The notes under the pieces were generated by a model, which saw only the letters and a list, made by a program, of their open reading frames with translations, was not told the DNA's origin and ran no database searches. The position numbers were made by a program, and so were the translations under genes. A DNA stretch of 64,000 nt from Symbiodinium natans (taxonomy: Eukaryota; Sar; Dinophyceae; Suessiales; Symbiodiniaceae). The stretch lies in NCBI GenBank assembly GCA_905221605.1, contig CAJNDS010002346.1, forward strand, positions 1,148,240 through 1,212,239, written 5' to 3'. Below are positions 26,526-36,530 of the stretch, piece after piece (the first letter of the stretch is position 1; every line of letters begins with the position of its first letter).

Positions 26526-26934
26526 GAACGCAAGAGGGTATAAGGATGCGGGGTTTCTGGGGTGTGTCTTGGGGGATGTGGGGTTATTTTGGGGTTCAGG
26601 GATGGTTTGGAGTTGAGGGATCAGGGCTCAGGGTGCGGGATGCTCCTTGGGCCTTGAGGCCCTTGGCCTCTTGGAGGGGCGTAGAGTGAGAGATCGCCAT
26701 GTGAGGTCGCACGTGGCCATAATCTTTGGACAGAGGGTTGCACAGAAGAAGTGTGGCTCGGGAGTCTTGCCCGAAAATTCTGAAGTGGTATGCTGCCTCG
26801 TGGGACTCCCTTCAGGGGCGCAAGTAGGGAATTTGTTGTGCTCACACCCTGCTTGGGCGACGCCGGTGCGGCCTGCATTGCACAAAGATCTCCCTCTCGG
26901 TTGGGGAAAACCTAAACTCGGTCAGTGTTAGGGA

Positions 26935-27062
26935 TCCTTTTTGCTTTTTGGGTTATGGGCTTTCTTATATATGAACAATAAGGATCCTTTTTTCTTCCTA
27001 GGGGAACAGGGGTTAAGTAAAGGGGTAACTCGCCTAAAGGTGTTTCCCTGATCCTTAGGAAT
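26935..27062 (+). mobile_element. TIR-like element starting GGATCCTTTTTGC
   Basis: GGGATCCTTTTTGC at the left and CCTGATCCTTAGGA at the right are partly inverted. An internal second AAGGATCCTTTTTTC marks the middle. A single copy was seen here. Confidence 0.4.
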
Positions 27063-27096
27063 GTCCCAAGGTAATGTTGGACACGGTGAAAAATCC

Positions 27097-27097
<1 letters not shown>

Positions 27098-27128
<31 letters not shown>
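27098..27128 (+). repeat. C homopolymer, 31 nt
   Basis: The longest homopolymer in the window; it creates proline/glycine artefact frames on both strands. Confidence 0.97.
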
Positions 27129-27129
<1 letters not shown>

Positions 27130-27747
27130 CCGCCCCAGAACAGTCGACGTGAGACACTCCTGCGGAAAGCTTGAACCCCACTCCCCAAAGCCTGCAAGCT
27201 GGAGTTCACCGAAGGGGCGGGCCGAACTACGCTCTAAATTCTTCTTCGCGGGTGTAGGGTTTAGGGCTTAGATCGCTGTGCTCCTGTGCTCAGGAAGAGG
27301 AGTATGGAGTGGGGAGCTTGGCCCACACAGGGACATGCCGGGACGTTAATGTGAACCAAACCCCCTTACATCCTAAGCCCTAAGCCCTAAAGCGCTAAAG
27401 CCCTGAAGCCCCAACGCCCTAAGGCCCTAAAGCCCTAAAGCCCTGAAGCCTTGAAGCCCTAAAGTCCTAAAGTCTAAAGCCCCAAGCCCGACCTTGTTGT
27501 GGCTGTTTTGAGTTTTTGGCTTGCGGTTTTTGGTTCGAAGCTTCGTCACATCTTGCAGCACTCCTCCCCAATCTCCCTAAACCCCAAACTCCCTAAACCC
27601 TAAACTCTGATTGACCCTAAACTAAACCCTGGGTTTGCCCTCGATCCCACTTTTGACCTGAAGGTTTGTGGGGTCCGGCGGACGGGGGGGGGAGGGCAAA
27701 CCCTAAACCCTAAACGCTAAACCCTAAACCCTAAACCCTAAACCCTA

Positions 27748-28200
27748 AAGAGTTCACCCTGTAGACTCCAAGGCTTTGCGACCGCATGGAAACAGAACAC
27801 CCCAAAACCCTGTGGATGGTGTCAGCTAGGCGGCAAGAAAGTTTAAATCCTGAACCCCTAACACCCTAAACTTTAAACCGTAAACGCCCGAACCCTAAAC
27901 CCTAAACACCCGAAACCCTAAACCCTTAAAAAAAAACCTAAACCCTAAACCCTAAACCCTAAACCCTAAACCCTAAACCCTAAACCCTAAACCCTAAACC
28001 CTAAACCCTAAACCCTAAACCCTAAACCCTAAAGAGTTCACCCTGTAGACTCCAAGGCTTTGCGACCGCATGGAAACAGAACACCCCAAGACCCTGTGGA
28101 TGGTGTCAGCTAGGCGGCAAGAAAGCTTAAATCCTGAACCCCAAACACCCTAAACCTTAAACCGTAAACGCCCGAACCCTAAACCCTGAACACCCGAAAC
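27748..28200 (+). repeat. Tandem duplication of about 170 bp separated by a telomere-type array
   Basis: AGAGTTCACCCTGTAGACTC ... TGGATGGTGTCAGCTAGGCGG appears at about 27748-27920 and again at about 28034-28200 with only a few substitutions. CCCTAAA arrays (27700-27747 and 27931-28033) precede each copy. The period is about 286 bp. Confidence 0.93.
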
Positions 28201-29021
28201 CCGAAACCCCAAACCCTAAACCCTAAACCCTCAACCCTCAACCCTAAACCCTAAACCCCAACGACCCTGACTTCCTAGCTCGGCACACGAGCCCGGGTGG
28301 TGCTGAGGCCAACAAGCGGCTCCGTAGCTGGGCCCAGGCTCGAAGAGCTTTCAGGGGTTAAGGGCCCAGGGTTTGGGGTTTAGGGTTTGGGGTTTAGGGT
28401 TTAGGGTTTCGGGTTTGGAGTTTAGGGTTTAGGGTTTAGGGCTTGTGCACTTCAGGGGGTTTGGGGTTTAGGGTTGAGGGCCTTTTGCCTTGAGCCTCTA
28501 CATGTCCTACGGGTCTCCCTCCCTAACCCTCAATCCTGAGCCCCAAATCCCCCCCCCCCCCCTCACTCCCACAAAAAAAAGAACAGGCAAGGAGGTTCCC
28601 AGAGTGGCGCGCTGCACTGCATGCCTCGTAGGGTTTAGGAGTTTGGGGTTGGGTTGAAAGAGGCTCAGCTGCAAAAGGGTAGGGTTTTTAAGGCTGCAGG
28701 TTTCAGGGTTTTGGGGTATTTAGGGTTTTAGGGTTTTAGGGTTTTCGGGTTTTCGGGTTTTAGGGTTTTAGGGTTGTAGGGTTGTAGGGTTGTAGGGTTG
28801 TAGGGTTTTGGGGTGGCAGGGTGTTGGGGTCTGAGGGTTTTTAGGGTTTTCGGGAGTTTTTAGTTTTTGGGTTTAAGGTTTTCGGGCCGAGGTTTGTACG
28901 GATTTTTCGGCTGTCGAAAATCTATAACTCAATATACATACCCCTTCGCCTATAAACGGAGAACACAAGGAAATATTTTACCATGCCCCTTGAAGTTCTT
29001 TTAAGGGTATGCCCAAGGGTA

Positions 29022-29125
29022 CCTAAACCCTAAACCCTAAACCCTAAACCCTAAACCCTAAACCCTAAACCCTAAACCCTAAACCCTAAACCCTAAACCC
29101 TAAACCCTAAACCCTAAACCCTAAT
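29022..29125 (-). repeat. Interstitial telomere-type array
   Basis: About 15 CCCTAAA units. Confidence 0.95.
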
Positions 29126-29469
29126 TTAGAAAGAAAGGGGGGGTTGATGCAAGCTGTCGAGATGCAGGAGTTGTCGGGTTCTTAAGGGAGGGGTGTGTCA
29201 AGTGGGGATGTAACCCAAGGTTCCCTGGTACTGCCCATCCCCTAAGGCTCCCAGAGCTTCCTTAGGTACCTACCCTAAACCCTAAACCCTGAATCCTGAA
29301 CCCGAACTCCCAGGAACCCCCTTCCCTTAAGGACCCAATAAAAGGAGGTACTTGGAGGGGGAAGGGGGTGACTGTGCAGTGCCTGGCCACTCTCATACGC
29401 CGATGCCAAAATAGGTGTCAGCAGGAGGGATGGATGCCACCCCAAACCCTAAACCCGAAACCCTAAACC

Positions 29470-29568
29470 CTAAACCTGAACCCTGAACCCTGAACCCTGA
29501 ACCCTGAACCCTGAACCCTGAACCCTGAACCCTGAACCCTGAACCCTGAACCCTGAACCCTGAACCTT
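29470..29568 (-). repeat. CCCTGAA array
   Basis: About 13 consecutive CCCTGAA units, a pure variant block. Read on the - strand it gives an artefact repeat peptide. Confidence 0.95.
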
Positions 29569-30766
29569 CACTACAGTTGGGGTCGTCTTTTCGTTGCTCG
29601 TGGAGGGAGACGCGCCACCCCTGAACCCCCTAGCGGGTTTGGTTGCGGGGATGGTTTTTCTGGTCAAAACAGCATCTTGTCCCCTGCCGCTGTTCCTCCT
29701 TGTTCACGGTCAGTTCACGGTGCATGCTGAGACTTTTGGCGTGCGTGAGGTTTTCGAGACATTGGTCAACATGTCCGCTGTTTGCTTTTTGTGTTGTCAC
29801 ACGTTCCGATCTCAGCGTTGCAAATACCAAACGGGATGGCCCGTTTGGTGCATGGTTTTCGTGTGTGTCTTGTGCAACGTCACGACATGCGTGGCCTGCA
29901 TGGTAGAATCGAGGCATGTTTCATGGCCTTCCTGTGTTACCTACACGCGGCGCGAAATGCGTTTTTTTTCGGGTGGAGTTGCTGGTGGTCTGAGTGGGTT
30001 TTGTTCGGGGGGAACGAATGCGTGAGTAGGGCTTGCTTCGGGATGCTGACGCGTGTCAACCTCTAGTAAAGCCCCTTTCGTTTCAGGCCACGCATGCCTT
30101 GCCTCTGCAGCGCGGCGCGTATGCTGTTGTGTTTGGCTTTCAGCCAACCGGGAACCGCATCATAGGAAAATGGGCTACTGTCGAAACTTTGTTTATTTGA
30201 GTTCGGGCTTTCACGATTCTCCGCTTAGGTCTACAGTGGGTGCTTCATGGTTTTGCCTCGGCGCTTTGGGCATTCTTCTTTCTCGAATGACAAAGGATTC
30301 TGTGCAATAACACAACTCCAACCTTTCACACCAAAGACCGACTCACAACAATTATATTTCCGGTCTCTAAAACACGAAACCCTCTAAATTACAATGTAAA
30401 CCCACCCTAACTTAACCCGTCGGGCTAAACCCTAAGCCCCAAAACGCTGTTCTGTGCAGCTTCTGTTGCCAGAGTCAAGAGCCTGGAGACTTGCCCGCTG
30501 CACTTTGCCAGGGGGGGGGTTGCACATCACGCTGGCAACACAACATGTATCATTTATAGTCTGTGTTCTAATTTTTTTGTGTATATATATACATATGTTA
30601 CATAAATGAGTTATTGTGTTGGAGGGGTTGTCGTTTGTGTGTAGGGAGAGGGCGTGAGTTCCGGTGGTCTCGCTGTTGCGTGCTGGTACGTTGGCCCGCC
30701 CGTCCGCCCGCCACAGGCAGTGAGATCAAGGGCTCTGACGAAGGTGTCAGAGTTGTGAAAGGGCCT

Positions 30767-33700
30767 ATGGCCGAGTGTAGCTCCCCCGCCTCTATGGAAT
30801 CCATGGAATCATCAGACTCCGAGTCCGTGGCGTGTGTACGGCAAGCTGCGGAGCAGTTCGTTGCCGGAGTGATCTCCAGAATGGAACCAGAGCGACCCGA
30901 CGCCCGGTAGGCCTTCGGACATTTTACATTTTCCCTTTTTGGGTTTAAGAGGATCATATTAAACCCTAAACCCTAAACCCTACACCCTAAACCCTAAACC
31001 CTAAACCCTAAACCCTAAACCCTAAACCCTAGATTTTTCGGAGGGTTTTGGGGCGCCCATCCCGAAGGACATCATTCAAGCGGTGGCTGCATGGCAAGCC
31101 CTCACTGGCCTGGGCCGCGCTTTTCGTCGCAAGGCTCGTCGCGGCCAAAGCCGCGCAAGCTTCCGCACCGAGCGTCTAGATGAGTTTCTTGGTAGCCCAA
31201 TGGTACCCTGTTGCACTTTTGTTTTGGTTTTTGGCTTCACTTGTTAAGACAACACCCCAAAAAGGGCACCCTTATGATAATGTGCTTACTTTAACATGGC
31301 TGCTGGGCAACCAAGGTTTTGGAGTCATAGCTGGCACGGAAGCCAGTGGAAAAAGATCTGCACGGCCATCTACTTGAACAACTCTTTCTGCGCGTCGCTG
31401 CTCGCCACCCTCGGCTCGCTCGCTACTTCGTAGTAGAGTAGGTAACCTTTAACCTTTTAGTGGTCTCAACCATCCCACTATAATCCCAGGGTTTAGGGTT
31501 TAGGGTTTAGGGTTTAGGGTTCCCCTAGGACACTGGACAACTAAGGCCATGTGCCTGCTTGTCGGGTTTCGCGTCTTGCCAATCCCACGGTTTCAGCAGG
31601 CGCCGAAAAAATATCCACAAGGTTCCTGGCTTGAATGTTGAATTCCTTGGTAGCCCAGTGGTACCCGTTATATTTTGTGTTTTGGTTAGGAGTTCTGGGT
31701 TCCCTGTTCAAGTACCCAAGCCCCCAAAAAGGTGCCCTTATTAACATACGGTTACTGGGCTACCAAGATCTACACCTAAATACGGCAGAAGCATGGTTTG
31801 GTAGCGTAGGGTTTAGGGTTTAGGGTTTAGGGTTTAGGGCTTAGGGCTTAGGGCTTAGGGCTTAGGGTTTAGGGTTTAGGGTTTAGGGTTTAGGGTTTAG
31901 GGTTTAGGGTTTCTACGAAGAAATAGACAAGTCTTAGTGACCTCAGAATCAAGCCCAGAGCGGAGGCTTCTACTTTGACTCGGGATTTGGGGCGGGAGTG
32001 GGTTTATCAGCATAAGCCCTAAACCTTCAACCCTAAGTCATAAACCTTACCCTAAACCCTAAACCCTAAACCCTAAACCCTAAACCCTAAACCCTAAACC
32101 CTACACCCTAAACCCAAAGTGTGCAGCCGAGACTCCTGCGTCTGCACGGTCGTGGGCTTCTTCTTGTACTGCTTCTTTCTGATTTCTTGGCGGCCGTGGC
32201 AACGCATCTTTCTGGACATTCTGTGTCTTGGTAGCCCAGTGGTACCCATGTCCCATTTTTGGGGTTCAAGGTTCCCTTATCAGTAGCCAACCCTTATTAT
32301 GATATGGTTACGGTGCTACCCCAGGTGTATAGATCAAGATGATTCGGAGAGGAAGACGGCCGCTCTTGTCAGCATGGGGGCCTTCCTTAAGGTCTCCGAC
32401 TCGCTCCTTGCCGCTCGGTTTCGGGTTCTGTTGGGCGCGCCCCTGCTTCGCAAAGAGCGCAAGCACCCCTTAATTTAGGAATATACCTTGAATCATAATA
32501 AGGGCCCGAAACATGATTTAAGGTACTTTCCTTCATAAGGGGGGTGGTATTGGGCTCTCCGCGAACCCTAAACCTAAACCCTAAACCCTAAACCCTAAAC
32601 CCAAAACGCTAAGAGCATCCCTTCGCAGCCGAGGTGCTCTGGGATCCGTCGTATACTCGTCGCCTCTGGTGTGTGCCTTGGCGAGAGTTTCCTGTGGCAG
32701 CCGAGTTCCTTAAACGAAACCCTGAACCCTGAACCCTAAACCCTGAACCCTGAACCCTGAACCCTGAACGGCCCCCCTATAAACCCTAAACCCTGAACGG
32801 CCCTAAACCCCTAAACCCTTAGTCTGACTTGTGTTACGAAAAAATGTCGCCTTCAGCGTGCAGGTGTTTGAAATGGCTGGTTTTCTGCATAGCCGCGGGG
32901 CCAACCGGCCGGCTAAGCTCACCATTCGACCGACAGTTCCTTGCCCAAAGAGCCCTTGAAACCCCTTAGTGAAGGAATTTAGGATTTAGGGTTTATAGGG
33001 TTTATATACCCTTAAATCATATTGGGATCCCTCTTGTTACTTATGATTGAAGGCATATTGTCCTTAATTAAGGGGTACTTGGACTCTTTGGGTCCTTGGT
33101 TGTCCAGCTTATTGCCGAGGTTTAGGGTTTAGGGTTTAGGGTTTAGGGTTTAGGGTTTAGGGACTGCCTCACATGGCCGTACGCCGCAGTTAGGTGCGGC
33201 AACGGCCTTCTCCTGTCTTGTGCGGGTCCCGTGCCAAAAAGGGTGAGGCCCAAGCCCATTCAAGCCCCTAAACCCTAAACCCTAAACCCTAAACCCTAAA
33301 CCCTAAACCCTAAACCCTAAACCCTAAACCCAAAGGTTCTGGGACCTTTTTTCATCTCACTGCCCATCGCCCTGTCGGTGGTGCTGCTTGCCATCGCATT
33401 TCTCCCGCCGATTGTCATGAGGCATGCAAGAGTCTTAGGGATACCTTGGAAATATGTTTTTAGTTTTTGGGGTACTTGAGAATTCATTAAGAAATATGTT
33501 TTTAGTTTTTGGGTACTTGAATTCCTTAAGAAACAGAGAAAATGATCATTTTTCGTTGCTAGGTTTCCAAGTTCGGTATAGGAGTGATCTTCCTGCCCAT
33601 GGCTCTGTTGGCCTTCGTAGGGTTTTATGTGAGCGTGGCAGCGCTGCGCGGGTACTACCGGTCTGTGAAGCTCCTGGAGACAGAGCTCGCAAATTTCACC

Positions 33701-33868
33701 GTCGCAGAAAGCTGCTGCTGGTGCTGCAATACGTTGACAGACCATACCTGCGAAGGCAAGGAGGTGATCTGTGACCGACAGGTTGTTTTTCGCTGTATTG
33801 TCATGTGGTTTGGCACCATCGAAAGCTTTGAGGAACGAGTGCGCACAGAGGTGCTGGACTGCGCCTAG
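30767..33868 (+). CDS. Multipass membrane protein with TIR-domain-like motifs, eleven exons
   Basis: Exons: 30767-30898, 31068-31183, 31316-31421, 31546-31636 (end tentative), 31768-31800 (tentative), 32120-32222, 32325-32409, 32634-32672, 32864-32935, 33336-33431 and 33563-33868 (TAG). The joined frame is 392 aa. Order: Ser/Glu-rich N-terminus; DEFWSHSWHGSQW, like TIR box 1; hydrophobic segment FCASLLATLGSLAMCLLVGF; hydrophobic segment VVGFFLYCFFLIS; IFLDILCIDQDDSERK; SDSLLVLWDPSYTRRLWC-VFEMAGFLHSR, like the distal TIR motif with WCxxE; then two helices (FFISLPIALSVVLLAIAFL, GVIFLPMALLAFVGFYVSVA); and a Cys-rich tail ending WFGTIESFEERVRTEVLDCA. In NAD-cleaving TIR domains the WCxxE Glu is catalytic; activity here is inference. 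I recall similar multipass proteins as abundant in Symbiodiniaceae. The last four exons are the most secure. Confidence 0.78.
30903..31067 (+). mobile_element. Intron 1 of the TIR-motif gene: family N element with telomere-type insert, TSD GACG/GACA
   Basis: Starts CCCGGTAGGCCTTCGGAC and ends GGGGCGCCCATCCCGAAG. CCCTAAA units (30961-31031) replace TAGGAA between GGATCATATT and GATTTTTC. GA donor; splicing gives ERP-DIIQAV. Confidence 0.88.
31188..31315 (+). mobile_element. Intron 2 of the TIR-motif gene: family B element, TSD GTTT
   Basis: CTTGGTAGCCCAATGGTACC ... GGCTGCTGGGCAACCAAG, flanked by GTTT at 31184-31187 and 31316-31319. Splicing joins RLDE-FWSHSW. Without it the frame would end in a false C-terminus. 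Confidence 0.93.
31426..31545 (+). mobile_element. Intron 3 of the TIR-motif gene: family M element with TTTAGGG insert, TSD GCTA/GCCA
   Basis: CTTCGTAGTAGAGTAGG ... GACACTGGACAACTAAG. Compared with 25622-25732, about 22 bp in the middle is replaced by five TTTAGGG units (31488-31521). GC donor at 31422; splicing gives LGSLA-MCLLVG. Confidence 0.87.
31646..31767 (+). mobile_element. Family B element in the TIR-motif gene
   Basis: CTTGGTAGCCCAGTGGTACC ... GGTTACTGGGCTACCAAG. Flanks ATTC/ATCT do not match well; the neighbouring exon ends are the least certain of this gene. Confidence 0.85.
31808..31912 (+). repeat. Interstitial telomere-type array within an intron
   Basis: About 15 TTTAGGG units with a GCTTAGG sub-block. 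It lies in the unresolved part of the TIR-motif gene; 31913-32040 shows short open pieces that may be further exons. Confidence 0.9.
32227..32324 (+). mobile_element. Intron of the TIR-motif gene: family B element, TSD GTGT
   Basis: CTTGGTAGCCCAGTGGTACC ... GGTTACGGTGCTACCCCAG with GTGT at 32223-32226 and 32325-32328. Splicing restores FLDIL-CIDQDD, completing the TIR-like motif. Confidence 0.94.
32410..32633 (+). mobile_element. Intron of the TIR-motif gene holding a family F element and telomere-type units, GC donor
   Basis: From CTT|GCCGCT to GCCGAG|GTG. Contains GGAATATACCTTGAATCATA-type family F sequence (32465-32562) and CCCTAAA units (32568-32606). Splicing joins SDSLL-VLWDPSYT. No TSD was detected. 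Confidence 0.75.
32673..32863 (+). other. Intron of the TIR-motif gene, GT donor, with CCCTGAA units
   Basis: Flanks GTGC/GTGT agree in three of four bases. The body starts CTTGGCGAGAG and has CCCTGAA/CCCTAAA units (32719-32818). Splicing joins RRLWC-VFEMAG. Confidence 0.78.
32936..33335 (+). mobile_element. Intron of the TIR-motif gene, 400 bp, TSD GTTC
   Basis: GTTC follows the exon (32936-32939) and opens the next (33336-33339). The content begins CTTGCCCAAAGAGCCC, includes a family F-like middle with TTTAGGG (33118-33162) and ends in CCCTAAA units and CCAAAG. Splicing joins TIRPT-VLGPFF. Confidence 0.88.
33432..33562 (+). mobile_element. Last intron of the TIR-motif gene, flanks GTCT/GTTT
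   Basis: It holds a direct duplication of AAATATGTTTTTAGTTTTTGGGGTACTTGA-type sequence (about 30 bp, two copies 33451-33520) and ends TTCGTTGCTAG. The GT...AG splice keeps the frame: MRHAR-VSKFGIG. Confidence 0.82.
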
Positions 33869-34129
33869 GCGCTTGCAGTCACACATCTTGTGTGACCTTG
33901 CTTTGGCAGGCTTGTCCAACCCTAAACCCTAAACCCTAAATAAACCCTAAGCCCAGAAGAGTGCACACGTGGTGAGTCGGGTCTGAGGTCTGGCTGACCA
34001 GCTGTCGAAGAATGTCTTCACGTATAAGCAATGTGCAGCTGCTTCTCTGCCCTTGTTCTGGTATCACATGGACCGCGTAGTGACCCGAGCTGTGGAGGGG
34101 CCCCTGGCTTAATTTGGGATCGGCGGATC

Positions 34130-34320
34130 AGAGACTCCAATACCCCTGAATTTACGGAATGTTCTCTAAGCCATATCAGGAATTTTAGGGTTTACACCCC
34201 TTGATTTGAGGAATATTCTCGAGGCCATATCAGAATTTTAGTAAAATTTAAAGACTATTCCTGACCCTAAAACCTAAACCCTAAACCCTACACCCCTGAA
34301 TTAAATACGGGGTCTTGGAG
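34130..34320 (+). mobile_element. Element family F, repeated words
   Basis: Repeated GGAATATTCTC/GAATGTTCTC, AGGCCATATCAG and ACCCCTGAATT words with short CCCTAAA inserts; probably two overlapping copies. Confidence 0.5.
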
Positions 34321-34369
34321 TGACACCGACTCGGAAGAGAGGCCTCTTGTGGCTCTGGCGCGTCAGATC

Positions 34370-34469
34370 TTGGGATGCTCCCCCTTATACTCACAGTCCT
34401 TCATGGGGATGAGAATAGGGGGGGGTGTACTAGAATCCCCAAGAAGGACTGTTGGGATAAGGGACCAAC
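34370..34469. mobile_element. Foldback element, family C
   Basis: TTGGGATGCTCCCCCTTATA ... AGGACTGTTGGGATAAGGGAC. The right arm is degraded compared with other copies. Confidence 0.75.
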
Positions 34470-34692
34470 TCTAGACCCTAAACCCTAAACCCTAAACCCC
34501 AAACCCTAAACCCTATAAGCCTTAAACCCTAAACTCTTCGTACTTCAAGGGTGAACAACACAAGTCAGACTCTCCCAGGTCGAGGCACTCAGCGATCCGG
34601 GAACTCGCCCGCGGAACCGCCTGGGCTTTCGGGGTTTTGCCGGCATCTGGACGGCAAGAAGTTTAGTGTTTAGGGTTTAGGGTTTAGGGTCG

Positions 34693-34760
34693 TGGTAGCC
34701 CAGCTTTACCCTTTACATTGTTTTTGGGGTTTGGGTTCCATTGTACAGCAGCCATCAGCT
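34693..34760 (+). mobile_element. Family B element, 5' part only
   Basis: CGTGGTAGCCCAGCTTTACC ... TTTTTGGGGTTTGGGTTCC, preceded by TTTAGGG units (34671-34690). No 3' end was found. Confidence 0.6.
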
Positions 34761-34769
34761 GCTCTCTAG

Positions 34770-35900
34770 GCGACTTGGCTTTGCTGCCAACTTGAAACAA
34801 GCGTTTTTGAAAGCCTCTGACAGTGCCGTTTTGGACAGAGATCAACTGCAGGACGAGACGAGTTCAACCGTACTGCTGAGACGTCAATGTTGCGCGCGAC
34901 GCCCAAACCGAACCGTTTTGAAAAGGCAAAGTGTCTTACCACAATGTGAATCAGTGCGAGCGAAACACCGGAGTACATCTGACATATTTTTGTTGTGAGA
35001 GCTTGTTTTTGATGGTTTTTGGACAGATTTGTTTAACTGTTGTTTGTTGTCAGGTTTGTTGTTTGCTGTTTTTTCGACATCCCCAGAAATGTTCACACCA
35101 ACTGTCGCAATTCTCTTGGCAGGCTTGAAAACATGAGACACCCTTGGTGTTGAAACGCCCCTTGGTTCAAATTTTTGGTTTTCTGCCAAAGTGGTTGAGA
35201 CACTTTTTTGGTGCACTCGTTGGTGTTGAGACATCTTTGGTTCAAATTTTGGGTTTGTCAAAGTGGTTCAAAGTTTTGGGTTTGTCGAAGTGGTCTTGAG
35301 ACACCTTTTGGTTCAAATTTTGGAGGTCAACTTGTTGCTTGAGAGGTTGCAGACCACAGTGTTGGAATTGCCATCTTTGTTGGTTTCAAAGAAAGAACAC
35401 AAAAAAAAGACCAGTGACAGACCAAAAATTTCTGCTTTGATGCCTTGGTGGTGGTTGGTTCCCTGATTGGTTGTCGCTTAGTTCTCGACGAATCAGAACT
35501 TTCTGCAACATGAACATTTCAACTCCTTGAATTGAACCAAAGAGTCCGGCTGCATGTTTTCGCTGCAGATGGAAACAAAAAAACCACTTCTGTCCCAAGT
35601 GTCCAAAAATCCAGGTGGCTCAAGGTGAAGGTGTTTGGAAGAGGGGCAAAGGAAATGAATCAAAAGTTACCTCCACTGCAAGTTTGGTGAGTCCATGTTG
35701 TGTGGTCAGGTGGGTGGGGTGCACACCTGCAGCTCAAGTACAAATGGCGACAGCGAATTTCAAATCGAAAATCACTTCCGCCTCAAGCCTAAAAAAGTTC
35801 TGGGTGTCGGTGTGTGTGTGTGTGTGTGTGTTTGGAAAGAGGCAGCAAAATCAAACAAAAGTAGAGAAGTGGGAAGAACAGCCCAACCTTTCTGGTTGTG
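34770..35900. other. Repeat-poor stretch without a recognised gene
   Basis: This DNA is T/G-rich. At 35150-35330 degenerate copies of GGTTCAAATTTTGGGTTTGTCAAAGTGGTTGAGACAC-type sequence occur (about three, 40-60 bp). A (GT)n run lies at 35810-35832. Frames open on both strands follow this composition and are not supported. Confidence 0.5.
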
Positions 35901-36213
35901 ACCTAAACCCTAAACGAAAGGCCCTAGACCCTAGACCCTACGCCCTAGACCCTAGACCCTAAACCCTGAACCCTGAACCTTGAATCCTAAACCTTAAACC
36001 CTAAACCCAAGCCTAGTCGGCGGGGCAACTGATGCACCTTTAAGTGTCTAGCAGCCGACCCGAAGACCCGAGTGGCCTTCCGAAACCTTGTAGTACCCAG
36101 GGACTCCAAACCCCTTAATCATCCTGGCTGTTCTCGAAGTCATGGCGCGATCCTGATTTTGGAAAGTTTTTCTGGGGGCTTAGGGTTTAGGGTTTGGAGG
36201 TTAGGGTTTAGGG

Positions 36214-36315
36214 TTGGGATGTTCCTCCTTGTACTAACAGTCCTGAATAGGGATTATCGTACCTGCTATTATCATCCCTTGTGAGGGGTTGTTAGCATAA
36301 GGGGGAACATCCCAA
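36214..36315. mobile_element. Foldback element, family C
   Basis: TTGGGATGTTCCTCCTTGTA ... TAGCATAAGGGGGAACATCCCAA. Confidence 0.85.
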
Positions 36316-36424
36316 ACAATATTCATTATATCTTAAAAGACTTCCTTGTGTTGTTTTGAAGAATATTCCTTGGTTAAGGAGTATTGGAGTCTCTGGGTAG
36401 TGAGCCTGAGGAACGTATCGGAAA

Positions 36425-36530
36425 GGGGTCGGAATAATTACTATTAGTATTCCTTCTGGTCGCTTTACAATTGCACGACCAGGACCCCCCAAAACCCTAT
36501 TCTACTTACTAAGGCCCCTATGTTAGGCTT
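36425..36530 (+). mobile_element. Element family K
   Basis: GGGGTCGGAATAATTACTAT ... CCCAAAACCCTATTCTACTT ... AAGGCCCCTATGTTAGG, nearly the same word order as 50450-50556. Confidence 0.7.

Larger units (their letters stand above)
19780..30400. other. Mixed region of elements, tracts and weak exon signals
   Basis: Apart from the listed elements and arrays, and the exon at 24670, the unique DNA here has only short or two-strand-ambiguous open frames. 29570-30310 is free of telomere-type repeats and G/T-rich, with overlapping frames on both strands and no recognisable product. Confidence 0.5.

Noticed and set aside
29594-30310. Possible protein of 143 codons
   Set aside because: Frames are open on both strands, composition is T/G-biased and Cys/Val-rich, and no splice-supported extension or motif was found.
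31319-31335. A gene end after RLDE at a TAG
   Set aside because: It appears only if the GTTT TSD is phased wrongly; with the correct 2+1 codon split the frame continues into FWSHSWHGSQW and the TIR-like motifs.
33317-33919. 200-codon open frame on the - strand
   Set aside because: It is antisense to the last two exons of the TIR-motif gene, whose + strand splicing restores transmembrane and WFG..VRTEV sequence.
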